DNA of 64,000 nucleotides from Brevibacillus porteri (GCF_003013475.1 NZ_PXZO01000028.1:1-64000); one strand, 5' to 3'; counted from the first letter of the stretch, positions 17,009 through 25,985 are shown. A program made the numbers and translations. The notes: a model not told the origin generated them from the sequence alone.

Positions 17009-17994
17009 ACCGCCATCTCCTTGTTCTCGTACAGCCAGCATCGAACGGCCTGTGTGCCTGTGCCCGTTGCCTTAAGCGGCGGTTTTTCTTGATAACATCG
17101 CTCTTCGGCCTGCGAGCAGCGGAAGCGGAATGCACACCCTTGTGTCACTTCACCCAGTAGCGGGACACTTCCTTCAATCGGATCGAGGCGTAGCTTCTCC
17201 TCCTCATCCAGATCGGGGATACAGCGTAAAAGTCCAATCGTATAGGGATGCTTCGGATTCGAAAACAGACTGGCAACGTCAGCTTCTTCTACGATCTCCC
17301 CGTAGTACATGACAAGTACACGATCAGCCATTTCAGCCACCACTCCCAAGTCATGCGTAATGAGCAGCAGGGAGGTATGATCGTTCTCCTTCAGATCGTT
17401 CATCAATTCCAAAATTTGCGCTTGAATGGTCACATCCAGTGCAGTCGTCGGCTCGTCCGCGATCAATAAATCCGGGTTACAAGCCATCGCCATCGCAATC
17501 ATGACACGCTGCTTCATCCCACCTGATAGCTGATGGGGATATTCCCGCATGATGTCTTCTGCCCGCGGCACGCCCACTTTTTTGAGCATCTCAACCGCTT
17601 TTGCTTGGCGTTCTTTTTTCGATAAATCGGTATGCAGCTGATACACTTCCTCCAGCTGTCGTCCGATCGTATGGACCGGATTGAGTGACGTCATCGGTTC
17701 CTGAAAAATCATCGCGATATCTTTTCCGCGAATGTTGCGAAGTTCACTGGCACTCAACTGGTTCAATAAGGTATCACGAAACCGAATGCTTCCCTCCATC
17801 TGCGCATTCGCCCGTGACAAGAGCCCCATGATCGCCAAGGACGTCACACTTTTTCCACAGCCAGACTCGCCTACCAGCGCGACCGTCTCACCTTTTTTCA
17901 GTTGAAAAGAAATGCCTTGCAGCGCTGGTAGCTCGCCCTTATCCGTCTTAAACTGCAAGCGTAAATCAATTACTTCCAAGAGTACCTCTTTCAT
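17005..17994 (-). CDS. oppD: Peptide ABC transporter ATP-binding protein (OppD/DppD type)
   Basis: The second ATPase of the importer (329 aa). Walker [18 protein letters not shown]-loop [16 protein letters not shown], signature [15 protein letters not shown] and Walker [14 protein letters not shown] are present. The C-terminal cysteine-rich extension is [14 protein letters not shown]. The ATG at 17994 follows GGGGG at 9 bases. It lies 22 bp after oppC and is translationally coupled to oppF. Confidence 0.93.
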   Translation of the reverse strand: MKEVLLEVIDLRLQFKTDKGELPALQGISFQLKKGETVALVGESGCGKSVTSLAIMGLLSRANAQMEGSIRFRDTLLNQLSASELRNIRGKDIAMIFQEPMTSLNPVHTIGRQLEEVYQLHTDLSKKERQAKAVEMLKKVGVPRAEDIMREYPHQLSGGMKQRVMIAMAMACNPDLLIADEPTTALDVTIQAQILELMNDLKENDHTSLLLITHDLGVVAEMADRVLVMYYGEIVEEADVASLFSNPKHPYTIGLLRCIPDLDEEEKLRLDPIEGSVPLLGEVTQGCAFRFRCSQAEERCYQEKPPLKATGTGTQAVRCWLYENKEMAV

Positions 17995-18016
17995 CAGCTT
18001 GTGCCCCCTTCATCCA

Positions 18017-18871
18017 TTACCTCGTTTTCGGGTCGAATGCATCCCGTAATCCGTCACCTAACAGATTGAAGCCAAGGACAACCAGCATAATGGCCAATCC
18101 AGGAAAAATGGACATCCACCAGGCCTGACTCAAGAATGCCTTGCCGACAAAAACCATGGCTCCCCACTCTGGCATCGGCGGTTGCGCACCCAGTCCGAGG
18201 AAGCTCAAGGCAGCTGCCGCCAAAATACTCACACCGAATTGAATGGTGGAAAGCACGATGATCGGGGAGAGAATATTGGGTAAAATATGCTTCAGTAAAA
18301 TCTGCCAGTCTCTGATCCCTAGAGCGCGAACAGCCTCAACGTACTCTTTTTCCCTTATGGATAAGACTGCAGAGCGAACGACCCGCACATAAGACGGAAT
18401 AACGGCAATCACTACCGCAATCATGGCATTCGTTAAACCGGGACCCAAGACCGCAATGACAGCGATCGCCAGAAGCAGAGCAGGAAGTGACATGAGAATA
18501 TCCATGCCCTGCATGATAAACAGATCCACGCGACGATAATAGCCAGCGATAATACCGAGCGTTACACCTATCAAGGTAGAAAGCACAACCGTTATCAAAC
18601 CCATCAGCAAGGAAATCCGTCCCCCGTGCAATAAACGGGAAAAAATATCTCTGCCAAAATCATCTGTTCCGAGAAGATGAGTCGTACTCGGAGCGCTTAA
18701 TCGACTGTTAAAGTTCATTTGTTCGACAGGATGAGGGGCAATGACTGGAGCAAGAAGCGAACCCAATGTGAAGACGATTAGGATAACCACACCCGCCATT
18801 GCTGTTTTATTGCGTCTCAGCCGTTTGCCCATCCCTCCCCAATACGACTCCGGACGATTACTGTTCACCAT
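18017..18871 (-). CDS. oppC: Peptide ABC transporter permease (OppC/DppC type)
   Basis: An inner-membrane permease (284 aa) with an N-terminal cytoplasmic RRNKTAMAG segment typical of OppC, and six predicted helices. The EAA coupling motif is EYVEAVRALGIRDWQILLKHILPNI near residue 180. LLGTDDFGRDIFSRLLHGGRISL near 68 is a hallmark of the OppC family. The ATG at 18871 follows AAGGAG. It is 15 bp downstream of oppB. Confidence 0.93.
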   Translation of the reverse strand: MVNSNRPESYWGGMGKRLRRNKTAMAGVVILIVFTLGSLLAPVIAPHPVEQMNFNSRLSAPSTTHLLGTDDFGRDIFSRLLHGGRISLLMGLITVVLSTLIGVTLGIIAGYYRRVDLFIMQGMDILMSLPALLLAIAVIAVLGPGLTNAMIAVVIAVIPSYVRVVRSAVLSIREKEYVEAVRALGIRDWQILLKHILPNILSPIIVLSTIQFGVSILAAAALSFLGLGAQPPMPEWGAMVFVGKAFLSQAWWMSIFPGLAIMLVVLGFNLLGDGLRDAFDPKTR

Positions 18872-18886
18872 CCATCTTCTCCTTCC

Positions 18887-19807
18887 TTAGTCGAAATGGA
18901 TTCGCGGATCAATCCGGCTGTAAATGAGATCCACGATCAAATTGGTTAAGGCAAAAATCAACGCCATGAAAAACACCATGCCCTGTATGGTCGGCATATC
19001 CCGTTTACTGATCGCCTCAATCGCCAGGCTGCCGATCCCTTGCAGAGAAAACACGGTTTCCACCACCACAGCTCCAGCCATGAGCGAACCGAACTGCAAG
19101 CCTAGCATCGTGACAACAGGAATAATGGCGTTCGGCAGACCGTGGCTCACTATGATTCGGAAAAGTGCTGCCCCCTTGGCCTCAGCTGTCCGCATGTAAT
19201 CCTGCTTGATGACTTCCAGCATGCTGGATCGGGTCATACGGGCGATCATCCCCGCTTCCGCCATACCCAACGTAATCGCTGGCAGCAGCAAGGAGTGAAT
19301 CCCCTCATAGCCGGAAATCGGAAACAAGGCAAGTTTGTAAGCAAAAATCCAGATGAGAAACAAGGCAATCCAGAAGCCAGGTGCCGAAATACCGAGTAAC
19401 GAGGTAAGCACGACAAGCCGATCGATGATGGTGTTTTGTTTGACGGCAGCAATCGTGCCCAACAAGATACCGAATATTGCGGCAATGATTACACTAAGGA
19501 TGGCAAGCTGCATGGTGATTGGGAAACGGTTCATAATCTGATCCCATACCTTTTCGCCAGTGAATAACGATGTTCCCAAATCGCCAGCGAACAGGTTTCC
19601 AGCAAATCGCATGTATTGCTGCCACAGTGGTTGATCCAGACCTAGCGACGCTCTCATTTGACTGATGGCCTCTGGTGTTGCAAACTGTCCGAGGATTTGT
19701 GTTGCGGGATCGCCCGGTATAAGGTGCACCATCAAGAAGATCAGGACGGAAACGCCAAACAGTGTACCTACCAGGGAAAGTAATCTTTTTACTACATATC
19801 GGCGCAT
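18887..19807 (-). CDS. oppB: Peptide ABC transporter permease (OppB/DppB type)
   Basis: The partner permease (306 aa): MRRYVVKRLLSLVGTLFGVS at the start, the LIPGDPA motif near residue 30, and the EAA motif DYMRTAEAKGAALFRIIVSHGLPNA near 200. Six helices are predicted. The ATG at 19807 follows GGGGTGAGGG. It is 17 bp after the binding-protein gene, which gives the usual A-B-C-D-F gene order of oligopeptide importers. Confidence 0.93.
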   Translation of the reverse strand: MRRYVVKRLLSLVGTLFGVSVLIFLMVHLIPGDPATQILGQFATPEAISQMRASLGLDQPLWQQYMRFAGNLFAGDLGTSLFTGEKVWDQIMNRFPITMQLAILSVIIAAIFGILLGTIAAVKQNTIIDRLVVLTSLLGISAPGFWIALFLIWIFAYKLALFPISGYEGIHSLLLPAITLGMAEAGMIARMTRSSMLEVIKQDYMRTAEAKGAALFRIIVSHGLPNAIIPVVTMLGLQFGSLMAGAVVVETVFSLQGIGSLAIEAISKRDMPTIQGMVFFMALIFALTNLIVDLIYSRIDPRIHFD

Positions 19808-19824
19808 GCCCTCACCCCAGTTGT

Positions 19825-21423
19825 CTATTTTTCGAGCATGACATCATGCAACGTAATACCTTGCGTGTACGGATTGACCGTGAAGCCTTTAACGCCGCGA
19901 GTTGCTATCACCGTCTCACTAACCCATAAAGGGACCCACGGCAAATCATTTAGCAAAATCTCCTGTGCATCTTCGTAAATCTTGAGACGCGCCTGCTCAT
20001 TCATTTCCAAACGTCCTTTGTTCAGTAACACATCCAACTCAGGGTTGTTGTAATGAGTACGGCTTGTTGAATTGCTCTTTTCAAAGATGAGGTACAAAAT
20101 ATCCGCATCAAACCAGCCGTAGTACATCAAAGCCATGTCATAAGACTTTTTCGAAATGCGCTCTTTGATGGTTGTCATTTCTTGCACGCTGATTTTCATA
20201 TCAATACCTGCTTCTTTCAGCTGGCTCTGCAAAATCTGCACTGCTCGCTGAAATGCTGGCTCTTGAGAGACGAGCATTTCTACAGACAACGGTTTTCCGT
20301 CCTTATCTACGATGCCATCCCCATTACTATCCGTCCAGCCTGCTTCCGCTAGCAACTGCTTGGCTTTGCCTAAATCTCTCGTATACAACTGCTTCGCCTT
20401 ACTTTCAATCGCTTCACTGTAGCCATAAATCGTGGGTGCCAATGGACCATAGACTGGCTTGCCGAATCCGTTCAATGCTACCTGAACAAGTGGATCACGA
20501 TCTACGGAGAGGGCTACTGCTTTGCGCAGACGAACATCTGAAAACAGCGGGTGCTTATTGTTAAAAGCAATGTATTTGTTTCCAACGTCCATCGCTTTCT
20601 CAATCTTGACTCCGGGCAGTGCCTCAAGCTCCGCAACCGAGTTCGGCGGCGCATCATACAACACATGGACCGTACCCTTTTTGAATTCCATCAGGCGTGT
20701 ATCGTCGTCTTTCATAAACCGGAACATCATGCTGTCGAATTGCAGAGGACCTTTGTTGGTAGCGTACTCCGGTCCCCAGTTATAATCAGGATTTTTCTTG
20801 TAGGTGAGCGAAGCCCCCCGCTCGCGTTTGTCAAAGATAATAGGCCCCGTTGCAGATGGGTTATCTGAGAAGCCATCCCCTAATTCTTTTGCCTTTTTGG
20901 CGTCAAGAGGTGAGACTAATCCACCGACAATGACGTTAACAAAAGGAGCAAATGGTTGGCTAAAATGCACCTTGAGCGTATGCTCGTCTGTTGCTTCCAC
21001 TTTTTCAATCGGACCTGCAAGCCCCTTCACAGGAGAAATGGCAAGCAAACGGTCAAACGAATCTTTTACGGATGCTGCCGTCATTGGATCGCCGGAGTGA
21101 TAGCGGACATCTTTTCGGAGGGTAAATGTCCAAACCTTGCCGTCCTGCGAGATCTCGTACTTCTCTGCCAAACCCGGATGGAGTTTGCCTGTTGCATCGC
21201 GGGTCAATAGAGGCTCGTATATTAAACTGTTTTCCATACTGAGCCAGCTCGTTTTGTGCATATCAAGCGAGTCTGGGTCCGTCAAGGAAGCGATGACTAA
21301 TGTGTTCCCTTTGGCCGACGTGTCATTCCCCGTTTGATTGGTCGGCTGTGAGGAGCAACCTGCAATCAACGCCGTTGCCACAAATACACTCAAGGCCCCT
21401 TGCTTCCACTTGTGAATCTTCAT
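19825..21423 (-). CDS. oppA: Peptide-binding lipoprotein of the ABC importer (OppA/DppA type, SBP_bac_5)
   Basis: The extracellular solute receptor (532 aa). A lipoprotein signal peptide ends at the lipobox LIAGC (Cys about 23). The mature protein is a family 5 solute-binding protein, with LTDPDSLDMHKTSW near the N-terminus, LRKDVRYHSGDPMTAASVKDSFDRLL near 110, and YGPLAPTIYGY near 330. The ATG at 21423 follows AAGGGGG. It sits 25 bp after the RpiR regulator gene. Family 5 members bind oligopeptides, dipeptides or nickel; the neighbours point to peptides. Confidence 0.92.
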   Translation of the reverse strand: MKIHKWKQGALSVFVATALIAGCSSQPTNQTGNDTSAKGNTLVIASLTDPDSLDMHKTSWLSMENSLIYEPLLTRDATGKLHPGLAEKYEISQDGKVWTFTLRKDVRYHSGDPMTAASVKDSFDRLLAISPVKGLAGPIEKVEATDEHTLKVHFSQPFAPFVNVIVGGLVSPLDAKKAKELGDGFSDNPSATGPIIFDKRERGASLTYKKNPDYNWGPEYATNKGPLQFDSMMFRFMKDDDTRLMEFKKGTVHVLYDAPPNSVAELEALPGVKIEKAMDVGNKYIAFNNKHPLFSDVRLRKAVALSVDRDPLVQVALNGFGKPVYGPLAPTIYGYSEAIESKAKQLYTRDLGKAKQLLAEAGWTDSNGDGIVDKDGKPLSVEMLVSQEPAFQRAVQILQSQLKEAGIDMKISVQEMTTIKERISKKSYDMALMYYGWFDADILYLIFEKSNSTSRTHYNNPELDVLLNKGRLEMNEQARLKIYEDAQEILLNDLPWVPLWVSETVIATRGVKGFTVNPYTQGITLHDVMLEK

Positions 21424-21448
21424 GTCCCATCCCCCTTATCAATGGCCG

Positions 21449-22321
21449 TTACACTTCTGTCCCTTCCACAAACGGGTATATTTGTCGACTTGTCTCTTCG
21501 TATTCTTTCAGTCTTTGTTGTACCTGTTCACCATCAGCCTGAACCACACCACTGATCAAAATATTCAGCATGGAAAAGATCGCCGTCATTCCTTTTAAGG
21601 CAGTAGGAGCAGGTGCGCTGACTTTCAAAATCTGGTCGGCTACCGGTCCAATCGGAGATAGCTCATCGTCTGTAATCCCGATGATATTGGCACCTCTCTC
21701 TTTGGCTGCTTTTGCAAACAGGATGGTTTCACTCGTATAGCGGGGAAAGGAAAGTGCAATCACGAGCCACTCCTGATTGATCTGGGTCAACAGATAGTTG
21801 ACGTCATCAACTGGCCCATTGTACAGATGCGCGTTTCCTCGGACGACATTCAGTGTAAAGGCGAGCCAATGGGCCGGAGCAAAGGAGCTGCGAAACCCTA
21901 CGACAAGAATGTGTTTGGCTGCCATAATACTTGAAACCGCTTGCAAAAGTTGGTCCTTTTGTAGCTCCCCTAACGTTTGCCGAATATACGCAACATCCTG
22001 CTCCATGTTATAAGAAATCAGGTCTTGTTTCCCCTTCATCTCCACAGCCGCTGTACGAAAACTGTGGATGGCATCAGCTTTTGGGACTTTTTCCAATAAG
22101 GAGCTGCGGATCTCGTTTTGCAATTCGCTGTACCCGGAGTAGGCGAGAGCGTATGATAGTCGGATGATTGTGGTTTCGCTTGTGCCGCTCAATGCCCCGA
22201 CAACTTTGGCTGGTTGCAGTGCAACGCTCTTCGGCTCGGCGAGAATGTATTTGGCTGCGAGTTTTTGTTGGTTGGTCAATTCCGGATAATGCTTGCGGAT
22301 GCGCTCCTGTACGGATTCCAT
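21449..22321 (-). CDS. RpiR-family transcriptional regulator (HTH + SIS)
   Basis: A 290-residue regulator. The N-terminal HTH_6 domain (about 1-77) contains LTNQQKLAAKYILAEP and SETTIIRLSYALAYSGYSEL. A SIS sugar-isomerase fold (about 125-260) contains HILVVGFRSSFAPAH and LVIALSFPRYTSETILFAKAAKERGANIIGITD. RpiR proteins usually sense phosphorylated sugars, or muropeptide sugars as in MurR. The ATG at 22321 is nine bases after AGGAAG; the ATG at 22327 follows the mlrC-like stop directly. As the second gene of the operon it is the likely local regulator. Confidence 0.9.
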   Translation of the reverse strand: MESVQERIRKHYPELTNQQKLAAKYILAEPKSVALQPAKVVGALSGTSETTIIRLSYALAYSGYSELQNEIRSSLLEKVPKADAIHSFRTAAVEMKGKQDLISYNMEQDVAYIRQTLGELQKDQLLQAVSSIMAAKHILVVGFRSSFAPAHWLAFTLNVVRGNAHLYNGPVDDVNYLLTQINQEWLVIALSFPRYTSETILFAKAAKERGANIIGITDDELSPIGPVADQILKVSAPAPTALKGMTAIFSMLNILISGVVQADGEQVQQRLKEYEETSRQIYPFVEGTEV

Positions 22322-22327
22322 GATCAT

Positions 22328-23821
22328 CTACTTCCTTGTCAATTGATGTAGGTTCCACTCTGTGGCTGGGTCTAACGGATAAATCGGACGAATGGCGCGC
22401 TCGTATTTGAAAAAGCGGAAGTTGAGTGTCGTCAATCCCGGCGAATCAACGGTAATGACGCGTGCGCTGATCGGTTCGAATGATGCCCGGAAATGTGTGC
22501 TTGATTTCAAGGCCACGATCTTGTATTTGGTCACGTCAATTCCGTGCAACAGAAAAATTTGCTCATCCAGCACTTGCGATTTCACGGAGCAAACCAGTAC
22601 ATCAACCCCGTCAATTTGCAAGCGAACGGACTTGCCAAAATTCTCATGACCGCCTTGCCCCATCGGCGTCGTCGCAATGAATTTTCCATCTGTCAAAGCT
22701 TTGACGTAGGCTGTTACTTCAAGTGGCTCTCCATGCAAGTAGTCTGTCTTTCCACCAAGGGATAGCTGTATGGTAGCGCCTACTCCAGCTTGATGGGCAA
22801 TCTGTACCACTTCGGGATCGTAAATAAAACCAAAGCATGCATTTGTCAGCTGGGCTTCCAGCATGGCCCGCAGTAAATGCGTTCCGTCTCCGGGTGTGCC
22901 TCCGCCTGGATTATCTGAGGTCTCATTGATTACAATGGGCATCCCTTCCGTTTCCAGTGCCATCGCAATTCCTTCGGCAGGCGCGGGCATGTTCAGCTCG
23001 AACTCATCCCGCTTTTCCCAAATCAGACTGGCGACATCCTCGCTCACTTTTTTGGCGAGCTCCTGATCGTTATTGGTGACGCTCAAAACAGAAACGCCCA
23101 GCTCAGGAATGTCCGTATACGGAAATCCGTGGAAGAATGCACAGTCGATGACGCCTTCTTCCTTTTCCCACGCCCAGCAGGCTTCGTTTATTTCGCGTGC
23201 CGGGGAATGATGAGTAGCTGATGTCGGAATCAATAATGGCAGTCTGGTCAAATGCATGGTCGGCTTCATACCTTCCGTAACCATCTTGTGTGCCAGATCG
23301 ATCGCTTCAATTCCGCGTTCATAGCAATCCACATGCGGGTAGAGGTGGACACCCAGGAGCGCATCGGCTTCATCTACCATTTTTTGTGTCATGTTTGCGT
23401 GGAGGTCGAGCGTAACAATTAAGGGAATGTCATAACCGACCAACTGACGCACGGACGCCAGAATGTCGCCTTCCAGGTCATCCATTCCTTCAACGACCCC
23501 CGCTCCGTGAAGCCCTAGACAAATGGCATCTGCACCTTCTGTCGCGGCAATGGTGTCAAGAAGCTCCTTTTTAATCCGGTCGTACGCTTCTCGCAAAATC
23601 GTCCCCGCTGGATACGTAAAGGTGAGAAAGGTCGGTAGTAGCTCGATGCCCAGCTCTTCGGCGCGATCCACCATCCCTCCTGGAAAGTTGCGAACGCCCC
23701 GATTGCGATTCACAATCGTTTCATGATAATCCCACTCATAGCTTTGAAACATCTCAAGCGTCGTGGGCACATTGGAAAACGTGTTTGTTTCATGCGCAAT
23801 CCCACCAATAATCACCTTCAT
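22328..23821 (-). CDS. M81-family metallopeptidase (MlrC-like)
   Basis: A zinc peptidase (497 aa) of family M81, whose founding member MlrC cleaves linear microcystin products in sphingomonads. Zinc-ligand candidates are visible in GGIAHETNTF (His and Glu), GLHGAG (His), VTLDLHANM (Asp-x-His) and VHLYPHVDCYERG (His). The C-terminal MlrC half contains DNPGGGTPGDGTHLLRAML. I chose the ATG at 23821 with GGAGG eight bases upstream. It is the first gene of the operon and is immediately followed by the regulator. The substrate is inferred as a peptide or amide from context only. Confidence 0.9.
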   Translation of the reverse strand: MKVIIGGIAHETNTFSNVPTTLEMFQSYEWDYHETIVNRNRGVRNFPGGMVDRAEELGIELLPTFLTFTYPAGTILREAYDRIKKELLDTIAATEGADAICLGLHGAGVVEGMDDLEGDILASVRQLVGYDIPLIVTLDLHANMTQKMVDEADALLGVHLYPHVDCYERGIEAIDLAHKMVTEGMKPTMHLTRLPLLIPTSATHHSPAREINEACWAWEKEEGVIDCAFFHGFPYTDIPELGVSVLSVTNNDQELAKKVSEDVASLIWEKRDEFELNMPAPAEGIAMALETEGMPIVINETSDNPGGGTPGDGTHLLRAMLEAQLTNACFGFIYDPEVVQIAHQAGVGATIQLSLGGKTDYLHGEPLEVTAYVKALTDGKFIATTPMGQGGHENFGKSVRLQIDGVDVLVCSVKSQVLDEQIFLLHGIDVTKYKIVALKSSTHFRASFEPISARVITVDSPGLTTLNFRFFKYERAIRPIYPLDPATEWNLHQLTRK

Positions 23822-23842
23822 TCTTAGAACCTCCATTCATTT

Positions 23843-23926
23843 TTGAAGTATGAACTTTAAATTTTTGATTTTTTTGAAGTTTCAACCTTTGTGGACATTA
23901 TAAAGGGAAGAAAATCATTTATTCAA
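23843..23926 (-). promoter_or_regulatory. Operon promoter with two palindromic candidate RpiR operators
   Basis: On the minus strand TTGAAT (23921-23926), 18 bases, TATAAT (23897-23902). Between the start of transcription and the mlrC-like ribosome site lie two copies of a related motif: 23874-23886 (TTGAAGTTTCAAC, with arms TTGAA/TTCAA) and 23843-23855 (TTGAAGTATGAAC). They are 31 bases apart, three helical turns. Confidence 0.65.
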
Positions 23927-23981
23927 TCGCTAAATCATGAACGTTTTATCTATTCTGCTATACTCGTTGATTCATAAACAA

Positions 23982-24008
23982 AAGCTCTCCCTAGTACAGG
24001 GAGAGCTT
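23982..24008 (-). terminator. Intrinsic terminator of codY
   Basis: An 11-bp perfect stem (23982-23992 / 23998-24008) with a 5-base loop is followed on the minus strand by TTTGTTTAT. It separates codY from the peptide operon. Confidence 0.85.
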
Positions 24009-24027
24009 CTTTCGTAGCTCATGGCAT

Positions 24028-24804
24028 TTATGAGGTTTTCCATTTTGCCAATTCAGATGGGAACTTGTCATTCAGCACTTTGATATATGTACCCTTCATC
24101 CCTAACGAACGGGATTCCAGCACACCGGCACTTGCCAGCTTGCGAAGAGCGTTCACGATGACAGAACGTGTCAGACCTGCTTGATCTGCCAGCTGACTAG
24201 CTACCAGCAAACCTTCGCGTGCATCCAATTGCTCCATAATTTTTTCAATCGCGATCTGTTCACTGTAGGACAACGAAGAGAGTGCGATTTTGGCAAATGT
24301 TTTGTCGCGCACTTCATTTTCAATCTGTTCTGTGCGCTGACGAACGATTTTCATACCGATCACGGTAGCACCGATCTCGCCCAAAATCAGATCCTCTGTT
24401 TCAAACTGACCGTAAGCACGCAGCAGGACGAGTGTGCCAAGACGGCTTCCCCCTGCATTGATAGGAACAATCGTCGTCATCATTTGCGGGAAGATCGAAT
24501 TCAACTCTTTTGGAACCAGGCTGTACGGACTGGTAACCGGCTCGTTCGCCAAGGTTTGTGTAACTTCCAGCAGCTTTTGATGTACACCTTCCTGCAGCTG
24601 CGTGGAAGAACGACCGTCTTCTTGCAGGGAAATTTCCTGATTCATTCCACTTCCCAGGATCGAGCCATCTGCGGTAATGATGTAAACATTTGCAGAAATC
24701 ACTTCAGATAAAAGCCTTGCGAGATCCTGGAAGCCTACTCCGCTGCCACCCATTGTTTTTTGAAGCATCACATTAATTTTTCTCGTTTTTTCTAACAAAT
24801 TCAT
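24028..24804 (-). CDS. codY: Global regulator CodY (GAF + winged helix)
   Basis: CodY senses GTP and branched-chain amino acids and represses nutrient-scavenging genes. The winged-helix region (about 195-250; LTRSVIVNALRKLASAGVLE, then SRSLGMKGTYIKVLNDKF) is near-identical to B. subtilis as I recall it. The ATG at 24804 follows GGAGG; the reading frame extends 46 codons upstream without homology. It is not next to hslV-hslU as in Bacillus but alone, next to a peptide-uptake operon. The loop that in B. subtilis carries Arg61/Met62 of the isoleucine pocket differs here (DGRSSTQLQEG), so ligand sensing may be altered. Confidence 0.93.
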   Translation of the reverse strand: MNLLEKTRKINVMLQKTMGGSGVGFQDLARLLSEVISANVYIITADGSILGSGMNQEISLQEDGRSSTQLQEGVHQKLLEVTQTLANEPVTSPYSLVPKELNSIFPQMMTTIVPINAGGSRLGTLVLLRAYGQFETEDLILGEIGATVIGMKIVRQRTEQIENEVRDKTFAKIALSSLSYSEQIAIEKIMEQLDAREGLLVASQLADQAGLTRSVIVNALRKLASAGVLESRSLGMKGTYIKVLNDKFPSELAKWKTS

Positions 24805-24992
24805 AATAATATCCTCCTCTGGATTCTTCATGCTCACAGTATTGTCAGAAAAATCCAGCCCTATACATGCAAATCGAAAAATTAAAAAGAAAGTTGTGTA
24901 CAGGAATTTAGGTAGAAGCCTCGACACCGATTCATAGATCAATGACTATCCTATAGGGAATTGACTACGCCTTACGTGTGGGAGGAAAATCG

Positions 24993-25082
24993 ATGAGCTT
25001 GTTTAACGGCGGCTTTAATGGGATTGCGCTAATTCTCGTCTTGTTCGTTCTGTTGACTATCGTAGGCGTTGGCGATGATTAA
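24993..25082 (+). CDS. YjcZ-family sporulation mini-protein (29 aa)
   Basis: A one-helix membrane peptide: MSLFNGGFNG, a hydrophobic segment (residues 11-25), then VGDD. It matches the YjcZ/YhcB-type tiny sporulation proteins, whose glycine-rich start leads into a LVLFxLLxIxG helix. The ATG at 24993 is preceded by GGAGG at 8 bases, and a terminator follows. A second relative lies at 59250-59342. Role in the spore is known only by family expression. Confidence 0.8.
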   Translation: MSLFNGGFNGIALILVLFVLLTIVGVGDD

Positions 25083-25096
25083 GACCTTCATAAAAG

Positions 25097-25143
25097 AAAA
25101 AAGGCTGACAGAGTGGTCATGTTCACTCCGTCAGGCCTTTTTT
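25097..25143. terminator. Bidirectional intrinsic terminator
   Basis: The stem AAAAAAGGCTGAC a GAGTG / CACTC c GTCAGGCCTTTTTT lies between the convergent YjcZ-like and spo0M genes. Confidence 0.9.
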
Positions 25144-25152
25144 GTATATTCT

Positions 25153-25929
25153 CTATCGAAGCTGCTGCTTAATGAGTGCTTCAATCGCTTCTGCAATGAC
25201 ATGCGTATGCTTGTTCACATCCGCATTCGTTAAACGGAAACGAATATAGCGTTCATCGAGATTAAACGCTTCTTCAAAAGATCCCATAAAGCCTCGCGCA
25301 CGTTTATCCAGTTCCAATAAAACTTCCAATTCGCCATCGCGAAGATAGAAGACTACTTCGAGTTCCTCCAATTGGCTGCGGTAAGGCCCTGTCGGACGGA
25401 ATTCAAATTCCTGTACAAACGGATGTTTGCGACCTAGGTGGCGATTGTATTCACAGTCTACCTTATACAGCTGGAATCCGATCTGTTGAACAGCATCCAA
25501 CACTTTGGACATTAACGGATGTGGGCGAACCTCGATGAAATCGGAATCCCCCGGGTCAATCGCATTTTTAATATCGAGACCTGTCCGCAAGTAAACCGGT
25601 TGGCGCCCCATCGTCAATGGCGTCTCATAAGGTAATTGAAAAGCGAATGGCAGAACGGTTTCTTCTTTCGGTTTCAATTGTACCCGCTCAGACAGACGAT
25701 ATTTTACAAGTGTGCATTCTTCCTTTGTCTTGGTGTCGTTGATTTCTCTTTCATAGTGTGTGACGACATACATGTAAATCTCGTCGATTTCTTGGGCCAC
25801 ATCTCCTCCCTTGATATGGACCTCACCTCTGACCATATCTCCGGGAATGAGTGAATCCTGCTCAAGACGTGCATCTACTTGCGCAGAGCCAATACCTACA
25901 CTAGCCAACAATTTTTTGAACATGGACAT
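25153..25929 (-). CDS. spo0M: Sporulation-control protein Spo0M
   Basis: An arrestin-like cytosolic protein (258 aa, the same length as B. subtilis Spo0M) that affects entry into sporulation. Visible features are the start MSMFKKLLASVGIGSAQVD, the beta-sandwich RGEVHIKGGDVAQEIDEIYMYVVTHYE, and the C-terminal part with GFMGSFEEAFNLDE. The ATG at 25929 follows GGAGAGG. It is 56 bp downstream of ytrI, possibly in one transcript, and ends at the bidirectional terminator. Confidence 0.93.
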   Translation of the reverse strand: MSMFKKLLASVGIGSAQVDARLEQDSLIPGDMVRGEVHIKGGDVAQEIDEIYMYVVTHYEREINDTKTKEECTLVKYRLSERVQLKPKEETVLPFAFQLPYETPLTMGRQPVYLRTGLDIKNAIDPGDSDFIEVRPHPLMSKVLDAVQQIGFQLYKVDCEYNRHLGRKHPFVQEFEFRPTGPYRSQLEELEVVFYLRDGELEVLLELDKRARGFMGSFEEAFNLDERYIRFRLTNADVNKHTHVIAEAIEALIKQQLR

Positions 25930-25985
25930 GTGTTCGCCTCTCCTTTATACCGACCCAGACCTACATAATCTGGCTATCAGATATT

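Noticed and set aside
23856-23880. CodY box upstream of the peptide operon
   Set aside because: AATTTTTGATTTTTT is AT-rich but has too many mismatches to the consensus AATTTTCWGAAAATT to be claimed.
24805-24942. 46-codon upstream extension of codY
   Set aside because: It lacks homology and the GGAGG ribosome site lies just before the ATG at 24804.
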